Part shown: positions 10,858-19,686 of the stretch, in pieces
Position numbering within the stretch: the first letter of the stretch is position 1
How the letters are laid out: each line of letters starts with the position of its first letter
Origin: Weissella uvarum
GTDB lineage: Bacteria; Bacillota; Bacilli; Lactobacillales; Lactobacillaceae
Direction of reading: 5' to 3'
NCBI RefSeq assembly: GCF_016908785.1
Contig: NZ_JAFBEO010000008.1
Location: 1-54,438 of the forward strand
Length of the DNA stretch: 54,438 bases
Translations under genes and position numbers: made by a program
The notes under the pieces: generated by a model
Seen by the model: only the letters and a program-made list of their open reading frames with translations
What the model was told of the DNA's origin: nothing
The model's database searches: none

Positions 10858-11814
10858 ATGAGCCAAAATGAACAAGCATATTTGGATACCCTGCAGGACA
10901 TTCTAGATAACGGTGCCATCAAAACTGACCGGACAGGTACGGGAACCCATTCTGTTTTTGGACGGCAAATGCGTTTTGATATGGCGGAAGGATTCCCGTT
11001 ACTAACGACCAAGCGGGTACCATTTAAACTAATCAAAAATGAATTACTATGGTTCTTACAAGGTAATACAAATATTAAATATTTACTTGAAAACAATAAC
11101 CATATTTGGGATGAGTGGGCTTTTGAAAAGTGGATTGATTCTGACGAATATACTGGCCCTGACATGCATGATTTTGGTCGTCGGTCATTAGTTGATGAAG
11201 AATTTGCTGCTGAATATGATAAACAACATCAACTATTTGTTGACCGCATTTTGAATGATGATGATTTTGCTCAAAAGTATGGTGAACTTGGTGATGTTTA
11301 CGGGGCGCAATGGCGACATTGGCAAAAAGTACAAGGCGGTTTCATCGACCAAATTCAAGACGTGATTGATCAAATTAAAGCCCATCCTGATTCACGGCGC
11401 TTGATTGTTTCGGCATGGAATCCTGAGTCAATTCCAACGCAAGCTTTGCCACCATGTCATGTATTATTCCAATTCTATGTTGCAGACGGTAAATTGAGCC
11501 TACAATTATATCAACGCTCAGCGGATATGTTCCTAGGGGTGCCATTTAACATTGCCTCATATTCATTGTTATTGCATATGGTGGCGACACAAACAGGTTA
11601 TGAAGCAGGTGAATTTGTGCATACGCTTGGGGATGCGCATATTTACAATAATCATATTGACCAAGTTAATGAACAATTAACTCGTCCAATGGCTGACTTA
11701 CCAGAACTATGGTTAAATCCAGAAGTGAAGTCAATTTTTGATTACACCATGGATGATATTAAAATCAAAGACTACCACCCAGGCAAGTCGATTAAGGCGC
11801 CAGTGGCAGTTTAA
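10858..11814 (+). CDS. thyA: Thymidylate synthase
   Basis: Folate-dependent methylation of dUMP to dTMP. Of 318 aa, recognisable elements are the N-terminal [14 protein letters not shown] phosphate loop, the active-site cysteine in [12 protein letters not shown], and [17 protein letters not shown]. It has the ~50-residue insertion (about 85-140) typical of Lactobacillus-type ThyA enzymes. It is operonic with the dCMP deaminase upstream. An LCP wall gene follows 20 nt later and may be co-transcribed, since no terminator separates them. Confidence 0.97.
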   Translation: MSQNEQAYLDTLQDILDNGAIKTDRTGTGTHSVFGRQMRFDMAEGFPLLTTKRVPFKLIKNELLWFLQGNTNIKYLLENNNHIWDEWAFEKWIDSDEYTGPDMHDFGRRSLVDEEFAAEYDKQHQLFVDRILNDDDFAQKYGELGDVYGAQWRHWQKVQGGFIDQIQDVIDQIKAHPDSRRLIVSAWNPESIPTQALPPCHVLFQFYVADGKLSLQLYQRSADMFLGVPFNIASYSLLLHMVATQTGYEAGEFVHTLGDAHIYNNHIDQVNEQLTRPMADLPELWLNPEVKSIFDYTMDDIKIKDYHPGKSIKAPVAV

Positions 11815-11834
11815 GAGAAAGAAGGGGTTTTGCT

Positions 11835-12947
11835 ATGCCTGAGCATAGGGAAGGCAGACGAGGTTCACGCTACGTTGAGCACGCCTATCGTGAGCGTAAT
11901 ATTATTTTACTCATCGTGGCTGTGATTTTAGTCATTGGTGCGATATTTGGTATTCGGGCAACTGGTAATGCCCGGCATGCCCTCCAAAATTCTTATCAAA
12001 GCGCTGGATTTAAAAAAGCTCGTGATACTAAATCATTAATTAAAGAGCGTAAACCTTTTTCAATTCTACTGTTAGGAACTGATACTGGGGAATTGGGACG
12101 AACGTATAAAGGACGGACCGATTCTTTGATGTTAGCAGTAGTTAATCCAAAGGATAAAACAACGACCTTAGTCTCATTACCACGAGATACAATCGTGGCA
12201 CCCATTGGGTATGAAAATCAGTTCCCGGCCAAGCTAAATTCGGCCTATGAATTTGGTTCAGCTAAGACAACAATGCAGACGGTTCAAGCTTGGCTAAATG
12301 TTCCAGTGGATTACTATGCTTTGGTAAACATGCGTGGTCTTGAACAAGTTGTGAATGAAATCGGTGGCATTAAAGTGACTTCACCGCTGACCTTTAAATA
12401 TAATCCGGATACGGCACATGAAGATCCAGGTAATTTATATGCCTTTAAACAAGGCTCATCTGACTTTACACATACGGGTAAGGACAATGTTAAAAAGACC
12501 TACCATGAAATGGATGGAAAAGCGGCCTTAGCTTTCTCACGGATGCGTTATCAAGATCCAGAAGGCGATTATGGTCGGCAAGCACGGCAACGGTTAGTAC
12601 TAGAAGCGCTTGCCAAAAAGGTGAAGTCGAATCCACTTAAATTAGCTAATCCAGACTTCTTGGAAGCGATGAGTAAATCAATCAAAACAGATTTAAAGTT
12701 TAACGATATGGAAAATATAGGTGGTAATTATATTGCTGCAGCAGGCAATATTAAAACAGGCCATTTAACTGGGGTAACCTATAATACTTCGGCAGGTTCG
12801 GCAGAATATATCAGTAATGATGTTAAGCAACCTATTACCAATCGTTTGCGTAAGGAACTTGGTCTGTCGCCAGCTAAAACAGGGCCAGTTTATGCTGGAA
12901 ATGTAAACTATGAGCAGACTGATAAAGAAGAATTACCAACACCATAA
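11835..12947 (+). CDS. LytR-CpsA-Psr (LCP) family cell-wall polymer ligase
   Basis: An extracytoplasmic enzyme predicted to transfer wall teichoic acid or other anionic polymers from the undecaprenyl carrier to peptidoglycan. The 370 aa have a short Arg-rich N-terminus, one transmembrane helix (about 22-42, IILLIVAVILVIGAIFGI), then the LCP domain with LLLGTDTG, GRTDSLMLAVVNP, LVSLPRDT and the RQRLVLEAL block. The pyrophosphate-binding Arg and Asp positions look intact. It ends with a strong terminator. Which polymer it attaches cannot be told. Confidence 0.92.
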   Translation: MPEHREGRRGSRYVEHAYRERNIILLIVAVILVIGAIFGIRATGNARHALQNSYQSAGFKKARDTKSLIKERKPFSILLLGTDTGELGRTYKGRTDSLMLAVVNPKDKTTTLVSLPRDTIVAPIGYENQFPAKLNSAYEFGSAKTTMQTVQAWLNVPVDYYALVNMRGLEQVVNEIGGIKVTSPLTFKYNPDTAHEDPGNLYAFKQGSSDFTHTGKDNVKKTYHEMDGKAALAFSRMRYQDPEGDYGRQARQRLVLEALAKKVKSNPLKLANPDFLEAMSKSIKTDLKFNDMENIGGNYIAAAGNIKTGHLTGVTYNTSAGSAEYISNDVKQPITNRLRKELGLSPAKTGPVYAGNVNYEQTDKEELPTP

Positions 12948-12954
12948 AAGAGGG

Positions 12955-12983
12955 AGTTCGCGTGAAAACGCGAACTTTTTTTG
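12955..12983 (+). terminator. Terminator after the LCP gene
   Basis: A perfect 8-bp stem AGTTCGCG/CGCGAACT with loop TGAAAA (12963-12968) is followed by a T7 run. Confidence 0.92.
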
Positions 12984-13024
12984 TGCCTCAAATCAAATAT
13001 TTATAAAATACGAATAAAAAAACG

Positions 13025-13053
13025 TTGACGGGATTATAGTTCGGTTTTATACT
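13025..13053 (+). promoter_or_regulatory. Promoter of the phnD-like gene
   Basis: TTGACG (13025-13030), a 17-nt spacer and TATACT (13048-13053), about 75 nt before the start codon. Confidence 0.75.
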
Positions 13054-13128
13054 GTAAGTAACCTTTAACGAGGCATAAATATTAGGAATTCACCCTGGGT
13101 GACGAATTTTTGGAGGATAATAGTTCTG

Positions 13129-14061
13129 ATGTTAAAGAAACTGTTTGTAGGGACAGCACTTACTTTGGCTGTATCATCTGCTGGTTTGTTTACAGCGACA
13201 GATGCAGATGCAGCTGAAAAAAAGGTTGATATGAAAGAGGTCAATGTTCAATTTGTACCATCAGCGCAAGCCGACAAGATGGAAGCAAAGACAAAGCCAC
13301 TAGAAAAGTTATTGTCTAAGCAATTGGGCGTACCAGTCCACGTATCAGTTTCAACTGATTACAACACAGTTGTTGAGGCGATGGGTTCAAAGAAGGTCGA
13401 TATGGGATTCTTGCCACCTGACCCATATGTACATGCCCACAAAAAGTATGGTGTCGAGCCACTTTTGCAATCAGAACGTTATGATATTAATGATAAAAAG
13501 GGTGATGGATCAAATAAGAAGAATTTAACGAAAACATACCGCGCTATGGTACTCGTTAAGAAAGATTCAAAAATTAAAAATGTAAAAGATTTGAAGAATA
13601 AGTCAATTGCCGTACAAAATACGACTTCTGATGCCGGTTATATTTTCCCAATTGTTGACCTTAATAAAGATGGGATGAACGTTGTGAAAAATTCTAACCT
13701 TGTGACTGTTAAGGGGCATGATCAAGGAGTTATGTCAGTATTGAATGGTGATACGGATGCAGCTTTTGTCTTTGATGACGCCCGTAATTTAGTTAAGAAT
13801 GATAATAAGAACGTCTTTAAGAAAACACGTGTTTTGAAGTACACGACTGAAATTCCAAATGACACAATTTCAATCCGTAAGGGCGTTTCAAAGCATGATC
13901 AAAAGGCAATTAAGAAGGCTATGAAGCATGTTGCTAATGACGATAAGCAAGGTAAGAAGATTATGAAGGATGTTTATACTTGGGAAGGCGTGACTGATAC
14001 CAAGGATTCTAACTTTGATAAAGTTCGTGATTACCAAAAGAAGCTGGAAGATATTAAATAA
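13129..14061 (+). CDS. PhnD-family phosphate/phosphonate ABC substrate-binding protein, without lipobox
   Basis: The solute-binding component of the adjacent PhnC-E-E type importer. Starting at ATG 13129 (GGAGG at 13112-13116), the 310-aa protein has a clear signal peptide (MLKKLFVGTALTLAVSSAG, cleavage expected near ADA-AEKK). It then shows the PhnD/SsuA-like fold with VPSAQADKMEAK, GFLPPDPYV and TSDAGYIFP. There is no cysteine in the signal region, so the usual lipoprotein anchor of Gram-positive binding proteins is missing; signal peptidase I cleavage would release it. A terminator separates it from the ATPase gene, which fits higher expression of the binding protein. The ligand is unknown; phosphonate, phosphite or an organophosphate are all possible. 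Confidence 0.88.
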   Translation: MLKKLFVGTALTLAVSSAGLFTATDADAAEKKVDMKEVNVQFVPSAQADKMEAKTKPLEKLLSKQLGVPVHVSVSTDYNTVVEAMGSKKVDMGFLPPDPYVHAHKKYGVEPLLQSERYDINDKKGDGSNKKNLTKTYRAMVLVKKDSKIKNVKDLKNKSIAVQNTTSDAGYIFPIVDLNKDGMNVVKNSNLVTVKGHDQGVMSVLNGDTDAAFVFDDARNLVKNDNKNVFKKTRVLKYTTEIPNDTISIRKGVSKHDQKAIKKAMKHVANDDKQGKKIMKDVYTWEGVTDTKDSNFDKVRDYQKKLEDIK

Positions 14062-14098
14062 TTAAGCAGCTTCGTATTATTAGCATTCTAAAAGTGAA

Positions 14099-14128
14099 GG
14101 GAACTAATCATGTGATTAGTTCCTTTTT
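14099..14128 (+). terminator. Terminator between the binding-protein and ATPase genes
   Basis: A nearly perfect 11-12 bp stem (14099-14110 with 14113-14124) is followed by a T5 run. Leaky read-through would give the usual excess of binding protein over ATPase and permeases. No obvious new promoter was found before 14193. Confidence 0.8.
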
Positions 14129-14192
14129 CTCTAAGGTCATCGCATGCGCTGTGGTGATAAACACATAATTTAGTGAGGGTGAAAGAATAGGT

Positions 14193-14957
14193 ATGGCTGA
14201 AAAGGGCACAGTAAAAATTGAACATGTTTCAAAGGTATATGATAACGGCACGGTTGGCTTAGATGATATTAATCTAGATATTCAATCCGGCGAATTTGTA
14301 ATCGTGGTTGGGCTGTCAGGTGCTGGTAAAAGTACTCTGTTGCGTGCGATTAATCGTTTGCATGATGTCTCAAAAGGTCACATTTATATCGATGACCAAG
14401 ATATTACAACCGCGAAAGGTAAGCAGTTACGTCATATCCGTCGTAATATTGCGATGATTTTCCAAAATTTCAATTTGGTAAAGCGGGTTTCTGTTGCGCG
14501 AAATGTTTTTAATGGGCGAGTTGGATATTATTCTAGTCTAAAGAGTGTCTTGGGCTTATTTTCTAAAGCAGATAAAGAACGTGCTCAAGAAAATTTAAAG
14601 CGTGTCAATATGTTGGATAAGTATTATACGCGTGCAGATCAATTGTCAGGGGGACAACAACAACGTGTCGCGATTGCTCGTGCTATGATGCAATCGCCAA
14701 CAGTCTTTTTAGCGGATGAACCGATTGCCTCGTTGGACCCAAAAACGACGCGTTTAGTGATGGATGACTTAAAGCGTTTGAATGAAGAGTTTGGTATGAC
14801 GGTCATCGTCAATTTGCATAGTGTGCCGTTAGCGATGGCTTATGCAACACGCATTGTTGGTTTACGTGACGGAAAATTGGTTTACGACCAGCCCATTGAA
14901 AATGTATCTGAGCAAGACTTCGCTGATATTTATAATGAAAGTGAGGTCCAAGATTAA
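14193..14957 (+). CDS. phnC: PhnC-family ABC transporter ATP-binding protein
   Basis: The cytoplasmic ATPase driving the importer. Its 254 aa include Walker [10 protein letters not shown] (about 39-47), the Q loop MIFQNFNLV, the signature LSGGQQQR, Walker [13 protein letters not shown] and the switch histidine NLHS. The length and the [17 protein letters not shown] block are typical of PhnC. Its stop overlaps the next start by one base (TAATG), indicating coupled translation with the permease. Confidence 0.92.
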   Translation: MAEKGTVKIEHVSKVYDNGTVGLDDINLDIQSGEFVIVVGLSGAGKSTLLRAINRLHDVSKGHIYIDDQDITTAKGKQLRHIRRNIAMIFQNFNLVKRVSVARNVFNGRVGYYSSLKSVLGLFSKADKERAQENLKRVNMLDKYYTRADQLSGGQQQRVAIARAMMQSPTVFLADEPIASLDPKTTRLVMDDLKRLNEEFGMTVIVNLHSVPLAMAYATRIVGLRDGKLVYDQPIENVSEQDFADIYNESEVQD

Positions 14958-15739
14958 TGGGAGCAGCTTTACCAGAAAAACAGTTTAGTCAAAAGTGGCA
15001 TGTTAAAGGGCTTTTGACCATTATCTTATTGGTGTTGATTTTGCTAACTTCAATGAAAAAGGTCGAGGTGACTGGTGATTTTAGTTGGGATCAATTTTTT
15101 GAAATTTGGCAAGAAATGGCGCATCCAGATTGGTCATACATTTCGGTGATTATCCAACCGATTATGCAAACGATTCAGATGGCTTTAGTTGGGACACTTT
15201 TTGGAACAATTCTAGCGATTCCTTTTAGCCTTTTGGCAGCACGCAATATTATTAAAAGTAAGCTTATTCTTAGTATTGTTCGTTTTTTCTTAAATATTGT
15301 CCGAGCCATTCCGGATATGTTATTAGCTGCTTTATTTGTAGCGGTAATTGGGATTGGACCGATGGCTGGTGTTGGTGCCTTGACCGTTTTTAGTTTTGGT
15401 ATGATTTCTAAATTGTTTTATGAGGCGATCGAAACCATTGATGAAGGACCAATTGAAGCATTACGAGCAGCTGGAGCCAACGGCATTCAAGTGGTGGCGT
15501 TTGGCGTAATTCCTCAAGTTTTTAATCAATTCTTGAGCTATTTCTTATATACATTAGAAATTAATGTTCGTGCTTCAACAGTACTGGGTTATTTAGGTGC
15601 TGGTGGGGTTGGTTTATACTTAGATCAGACTCTTTCAATGTTTTTGTATAATCGAACAGCAGTGGTGATTCTTGGTATCTTAGTTGTTGTGATGGTAGTT
15701 GATGGGATTTCAAATCATTTACGGGAGGTTTTGGCATAA
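14957..15739 (+). CDS. phnE: PhnE-family ABC permease, first copy
   Basis: An integral membrane permease of 260 aa with about six helices and the PhnE/BPD_transp_1 domain; the EAA-like loop EAIETIDEGPIEALRAAGANGIQ contacts the ATPase. Its start shares a base with the phnC stop and its own stop shares a base with the next permease start. With the second permease it should form the heterodimeric channel. Confidence 0.9.
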   Translation: MGAALPEKQFSQKWHVKGLLTIILLVLILLTSMKKVEVTGDFSWDQFFEIWQEMAHPDWSYISVIIQPIMQTIQMALVGTLFGTILAIPFSLLAARNIIKSKLILSIVRFFLNIVRAIPDMLLAALFVAVIGIGPMAGVGALTVFSFGMISKLFYEAIETIDEGPIEALRAAGANGIQVVAFGVIPQVFNQFLSYFLYTLEINVRASTVLGYLGAGGVGLYLDQTLSMFLYNRTAVVILGILVVVMVVDGISNHLREVLA

Positions 15740-16530
15740 TGCAACATACAAAACGTACGCTTTGGCAACAAAGTAAACCGTGGGTGATTACTTTAATTGT
15801 CATCTTGATTTATATTTGGGCTTTTTCAGGGATTGATTTATCATCCATCAAAGAAACTGCTGGAGAAGTTACCCAATCAATTTTGAACGGATTATTCCAC
15901 CCCGATTGGGCTTATGTTTACACAGGGGATGGAGAAGATTTAATTAATGCATTGATTGAAACCCTAGCGATTGCATTTTTAGGAACATTTATTTCAGCGT
16001 TTTTGACCTTGCCATTTGCATTCTTAGCGGCCCATACTAAACGTGGATTTAGTGCGCATGCATCGATTGGGAAATTCATTTTGACGGTAATCCGAGTATT
16101 TCCTGAAATTGTGCTAGCCCTAATGTTTATTAAGGCAGTTGGTCCAGGTGCTTATGCGGGTGTCTTAGCTGTGTCAATTCATTCAATCGGGATGTTAGGA
16201 AAATTATTTTCTGAAGCAATTGAAGATATTGATTATGGGCCTAATGAGGCAATTACTGCAGCTGGCGGAACCAGCCTAGATGGTATGACTTTAGCGACTT
16301 TCCCATCAGTCATGCCAGCTTTGATGAATTATACACTTTATCGTTTTGAAATTGCTGTGCGTTCGGCTTCAATTCTTGGAATTGTTGGAGCTGGCGGAAT
16401 TGGGGCCCCGTTAATTTTTGCGCTTCAAACTCGTAATTGGTCACGTGTTGGGATTATCTTATTAGGGATTATTGTGATGGTGACAGTCATTGATTATCTA
16501 TCGGGACAAATTCGTAAGCGTTTAGTTTAA
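15739..16530 (+). CDS. phnE: PhnE-family ABC permease, second copy
   Basis: Second permease half, 263 aa, about six membrane helices with the EAA-like loop EAIEDIDYGPNEAITAAGGTS. It is divergent from the first copy but alignable along its length. It overlaps the first permease by one base and is followed 15 nt later by a metallophosphatase gene, so all four genes from phnC form one translationally packed unit. Confidence 0.9.
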   Translation: MQHTKRTLWQQSKPWVITLIVILIYIWAFSGIDLSSIKETAGEVTQSILNGLFHPDWAYVYTGDGEDLINALIETLAIAFLGTFISAFLTLPFAFLAAHTKRGFSAHASIGKFILTVIRVFPEIVLALMFIKAVGPGAYAGVLAVSIHSIGMLGKLFSEAIEDIDYGPNEAITAAGGTSLDGMTLATFPSVMPALMNYTLYRFEIAVRSASILGIVGAGGIGAPLIFALQTRNWSRVGIILLGIIVMVTVIDYLSGQIRKRLV

Positions 16531-16545
16531 AGATGAGGGGTATTT

Positions 16546-18108
16546 ATGCAGGTAACGATTTTATCAACTTCAGATGTGCATGGATATTTTCAAGCTGATG
16601 ATTTTCAACGGCCAAATGTTAACAAGCACTTAGGATTATCGCGTGCAGCGACAGTGATAGAGCAAATTAAGGATCAGAATATCCCTGATAATGTGGTCAT
16701 TACGATTGAAAATGGTGATTTTATTCAAGGATCGCCCTTAACTAGTTATATTACGCGTCAGCCGTTTTCAAAAAGTGGTTTGTATGCCAAGTTGGCTGAC
16801 GATGTTGGATATGATGTACGTGTTTTGGGAAACCATGAATTTAATTATGGTCGTGATTATTTAGAACGATTGTTTGAAAATGACGCGACATTGTTAAATG
16901 CGAATATCATTGATCAGGTTTCAAAACAGCTTTTTGTTGGTCAGCCTTACCGAATTATCACGCAAAATGGCTTGCGGATTGGGATAATTGGACTAACGAC
17001 GGATTATATCCCTCATTGGGAAACAGAGGACCATATTAAAAATTTAGTTTTTTTAGATCCAGTTGAAACGGCAAAAACATACATTCAAAAATTACGACCA
17101 ACGGTAGATGTTTTAATTTTGGCGTACCATGGTGGATTTGCTCAAGATTTATCAACAGGTAAACCAATTGAATTACCAACTGGCGAAAATCAGGGGTATC
17201 AATTGTTACATCTACCAGGTGTCGATGCGTTGGTTACAGGTCATCAGCATCGCGAGCTGGCTCAAGTTGTAGATGGTGTGCCAACGACTCAACCAGGCTA
17301 TCGAGCTAATCAGATTGGGAAAATTGATCTGCAATTAGATGCGATGCATCAAATCAAGCATGGGCAGGCTACACTTATTGCAACAGGAGATTTTGCGGAG
17401 CAACAAGAAATTGTTGTGCATAGTAGGGCTGTATATACGGCAACTAATCAGTGGTTGGCCAATCCAATTGGGCATGTCGGAGAAAATATGAAAATTACTG
17501 ATCATTTTGCGGCACGACTACATCATCATCCATTTTTAGAGTTAGTTAACCAAGTTCAAATGGATGCGGGTAACACGACGATTGCTAATACCGCGTTGTT
17601 TAATAACGAGATGCAAGGATTGCCCGATGCGGTTACACAGCGTGATATTATGACGAATTATATTTATCCTAATACCTTAGTAGTTGAGCGATTAAGTGGT
17701 GCAGATATCAAAGAAGCTCTTGAGGTTAATGCTTGTTATTTTATTGTTGAACCGAATGGTAAACTTGTGGTTAATCCACATTATTTGAATCCAAAAGTAC
17801 AACACTATAATTATGACGTATGGTCAGGGATTGATTATAAATTTGATTTTAGTCAGCCTATGGGGCAACGTTTAGTTACGGTTATGTATCAAGGGCAACC
17901 CCTCGAAGATGGGGTATTTTATGAAGTAGCCATGAATAATTATCGGGCGACTGGAGCTGGCGGGTTCTCTTCTTTTTCGACTCAAAAAATTGTTAGGGAA
18001 ATTCAAGTTGAAACGGCTGATTTGATTGGAGAATATATCCGCAGTCATCCACAGATCAAGATTGGCCAGCCGACAAATATTACATCAATTGGTTACACAA
18101 GGCTTTAA
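16546..18108 (+). CDS. UshA-like bifunctional metallophosphatase/5'-nucleotidase (cytoplasmic form)
   Basis: A two-domain calcineurin-type phosphoesterase with a C-terminal 5'-nucleotidase domain, 520 aa. Metal motifs are STSDVHGYF (about 7-15), ENGDFIQGSP, VLGNHEFNYG and VTGHQHRE. The C-terminal domain includes YRATGAGGFSSF. It has no signal peptide: the first catalytic motif begins at residue 7, so it works in the cytoplasm, unlike secreted UshA. It closes the phn-like operon, suggesting that it dephosphorylates the imported compound or handles nucleotides during phosphate shortage. The exact substrate (5'-nucleotide, 2',3'-cyclic nucleotide or other monoester) is undetermined. Confidence 0.88.
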   Translation: MQVTILSTSDVHGYFQADDFQRPNVNKHLGLSRAATVIEQIKDQNIPDNVVITIENGDFIQGSPLTSYITRQPFSKSGLYAKLADDVGYDVRVLGNHEFNYGRDYLERLFENDATLLNANIIDQVSKQLFVGQPYRIITQNGLRIGIIGLTTDYIPHWETEDHIKNLVFLDPVETAKTYIQKLRPTVDVLILAYHGGFAQDLSTGKPIELPTGENQGYQLLHLPGVDALVTGHQHRELAQVVDGVPTTQPGYRANQIGKIDLQLDAMHQIKHGQATLIATGDFAEQQEIVVHSRAVYTATNQWLANPIGHVGENMKITDHFAARLHHHPFLELVNQVQMDAGNTTIANTALFNNEMQGLPDAVTQRDIMTNYIYPNTLVVERLSGADIKEALEVNACYFIVEPNGKLVVNPHYLNPKVQHYNYDVWSGIDYKFDFSQPMGQRLVTVMYQGQPLEDGVFYEVAMNNYRATGAGGFSSFSTQKIVREIQVETADLIGEYIRSHPQIKIGQPTNITSIGYTRL

Positions 18109-18121
18109 TAATCTTTTTGAT

Positions 18122-18155
18122 AAACTCACTGGGATTAACCAGTGAGTTTATTTTA
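18122..18155 (+). terminator. Terminator of the phn-like operon
   Basis: A perfect 11-bp stem (18122-18132 with 18139-18149), loop GATTAA, then ATTTT. Confidence 0.85.
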
Positions 18156-18221
18156 GCTGATATATAAAGGTTATTTGCTTTATGAATAATGTAAATAGGT
18201 GTTTAAAGAACTATTAGAGAC

Positions 18222-18261
18222 AAAAAAAGGTTAGTCATTGATTTAATACCAATAACTAACC
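18222..18261 (-). terminator. Terminator of the PspC gene (minus strand)
   Basis: GGTTAGTCATTG (18229-18240) pairs with CAATAACTAACC (18250-18261). On the minus strand it is followed by seven T residues (A run 18222-18228 on plus). Confidence 0.85.
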
Positions 18262-18304
18262 GTTAAAATGGGTTTATCTTTAAAAAACATCAGCTGAGTT
18301 TTAA

Positions 18305-18559
18305 TTAGATTTCATTATCTTTGTCGTTTTTATCAGCTTTGGCATCGTTGTCTTCACGGGCCTTAGCTGAGAAATGTGGCATATCAGGCATAATTAGAGC
18401 AGCACCAATATAGAAAATTAGGGCAAAACCGAAACTAAATGCTGTTAAAATCACGAAAAGTAGGCGTACGACGGTTGGATCGACATTGAGATAATTGGCG
18501 ATGCCGCCAAGCACACCACAAAGTACGCGATCATCTGACTTATATAACTTCTTTTTCAT
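18305..18559 (-). CDS. PspC domain protein (envelope stress type)
   Basis: A small membrane protein of 84 aa: a PspC domain with RVLCGVLGGIANYLNVDPTVVRLLFVILT (about 11-39), a second hydrophobic segment FGFALIFYIGAALIM, and a charged, Asp/Lys-rich cytoplasmic tail. PspC proteins sense or respond to membrane stress; in Lactobacillales they are often regulated with cell-envelope stress systems. AGGAGG is well placed before the ATG. The promoter contains a large dyad (see 18599-18629), so expression is probably regulated. Confidence 0.92.
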   Translation of the reverse strand: MKKKLYKSDDRVLCGVLGGIANYLNVDPTVVRLLFVILTAFSFGFALIFYIGAALIMPDMPHFSAKAREDNDAKADKNDKDNEI

Positions 18560-18594
18560 GTTGAAGCCTCCTTGTTGTTTGTCTTTATTCTATA

Positions 18595-18629
18595 TACAAC
18601 ATTATACTATACGTTGTATAATGTTTCAA
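18595..18629 (-). promoter_or_regulatory. PspC promoter with embedded dyad operator
   Basis: On the minus strand: -35 TTGAAA (18629-18624), a 17-nt spacer, -10 TATAAT (18606-18601). A 9-bp inverted repeat ACATTATAC (18599-18607) / GTATAATGT (18616-18624) sits across the spacer and -10. A second one, TACAAC (18595-18600) / GTTGTA (18613-18618), interleaves with it. Confidence 0.75.
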
Positions 18630-18770
18630 GCGGACTTATTTTAATTTTCTAGGGTTAGAGGTTAGTATAATCTAAGCTGTCTTAAGAAGCTTTAAAAAAG
18701 TGCTAGGAGTGCTTTAGCTCATATGAAAATTTTGGTAAGGTAAGCTGTAAGTAAAAATAGGAGAGAAATC

Positions 18771-19610
18771 ATGCTTGAATTATTAAAGTCATTGATTGTT
18801 GGAATTGTTGAAGGAATTACTGAATTCCTCCCAATTTCATCAACAGGACATATTATTATCGCAGACGCTTTGATGGGGATTCCCGGAGGAGCGGTCTGGA
18901 CGAGTGCCTTTACCCATATGTATGAATATGTGATCCAATTAGGTGCGATTATGGCGGTTATTCAACTTTACTTTAAAAAGTTAAACCCGTTCTCACCATC
19001 AAAAACAACTGATGAAAAAAATCAGACTTGGCGTTTGTGGTCAAAGGTTGTAGTTGGTGTTTTGCCTGCCGTTGTAGTTGGCTTTGCCCTAAACGACTTC
19101 ATGGAAGACAACGTTTGGGTTGTGGCAGCCATGTTAATCCTTTATGGTGTCTTGTTCATCTTAATTGAAAATTATTTGAAGGATAAGAAGCCTTGGTTAA
19201 CGGATCTAAATGCCATGAGCTATAAGATGGCTTTGTTTATTGGAATCTTCCAAGTTTTGGCGATTATTCCAGGTACGTCTCGTTCAGGGGCAACCATTTT
19301 AGGGGCTTTGTTGTTGGGAACCTCTCGTTTCGTAGCAACTGAGTTCTCGTTCTTCATGAGTATTCCAATGATGCTTGGAATCGCTGCAGTTAAGTTGGGA
19401 ACTTACTTCCTTAAGGGTGGTACGTTTACCATGTTGCAAGCTGGCGTATTAGCAGTTGGGTTCTTGGTTTCATGGATTGTTGCTTATATTGCGATTAAGT
19501 TCTTGCTTGACTACATCAAGAAGAACGACTTTAAGGCCTTTGGTTACTACCGAATCGTTGTTGGTTTCGTAGTAATCGCCTTAATCTTAATGGGTGTTAT
19601 TACAGCATAA
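18771..19610 (+). CDS. uppP: Undecaprenyl-diphosphatase
   Basis: The BacA-type membrane phosphatase recycles undecaprenyl pyrophosphate to the monophosphate lipid carrier for peptidoglycan and wall polymers; overexpression gives bacitracin tolerance. The 279 aa include the active-site motif EGITEFLPISSTGH (about 14-27), PGTSRSGAT (about 166-174) and eight or so membrane helices. GGAGAG precedes the ATG. It is monocistronic, bounded by a shared bidirectional terminator. A -10 TATAAT lies at 18666-18671; the -35 is weak. The divergent PspC gene makes an envelope-stress pair with it. Confidence 0.96.
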   Translation: MLELLKSLIVGIVEGITEFLPISSTGHIIIADALMGIPGGAVWTSAFTHMYEYVIQLGAIMAVIQLYFKKLNPFSPSKTTDEKNQTWRLWSKVVVGVLPAVVVGFALNDFMEDNVWVVAAMLILYGVLFILIENYLKDKKPWLTDLNAMSYKMALFIGIFQVLAIIPGTSRSGATILGALLLGTSRFVATEFSFFMSIPMMLGIAAVKLGTYFLKGGTFTMLQAGVLAVGFLVSWIVAYIAIKFLLDYIKKNDFKAFGYYRIVVGFVVIALILMGVITA

Positions 19611-19635
19611 TTTAAATTTGCTAGATTAAATATAT

Positions 19636-19686
19636 AAAAACTCCACTATTGTCAGAGCACACCTCTAATAATGGTGGAGTTTTTAT
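19636..19686. terminator. Bidirectional terminator between uppP and the MFS gene
   Basis: AAAACTCCACTATT and AATAATGGTGGAGTTTT arms form a long stem with runs of A and T on the two sides. It can stop both converging transcripts. Confidence 0.85.

Noticed and set aside
13099-13128. GTG start adding ten residues to the PhnD-like protein
   Set aside because: The GGAGG site lies inside that extension, and the ATG at 13129 gives a normal signal peptide.
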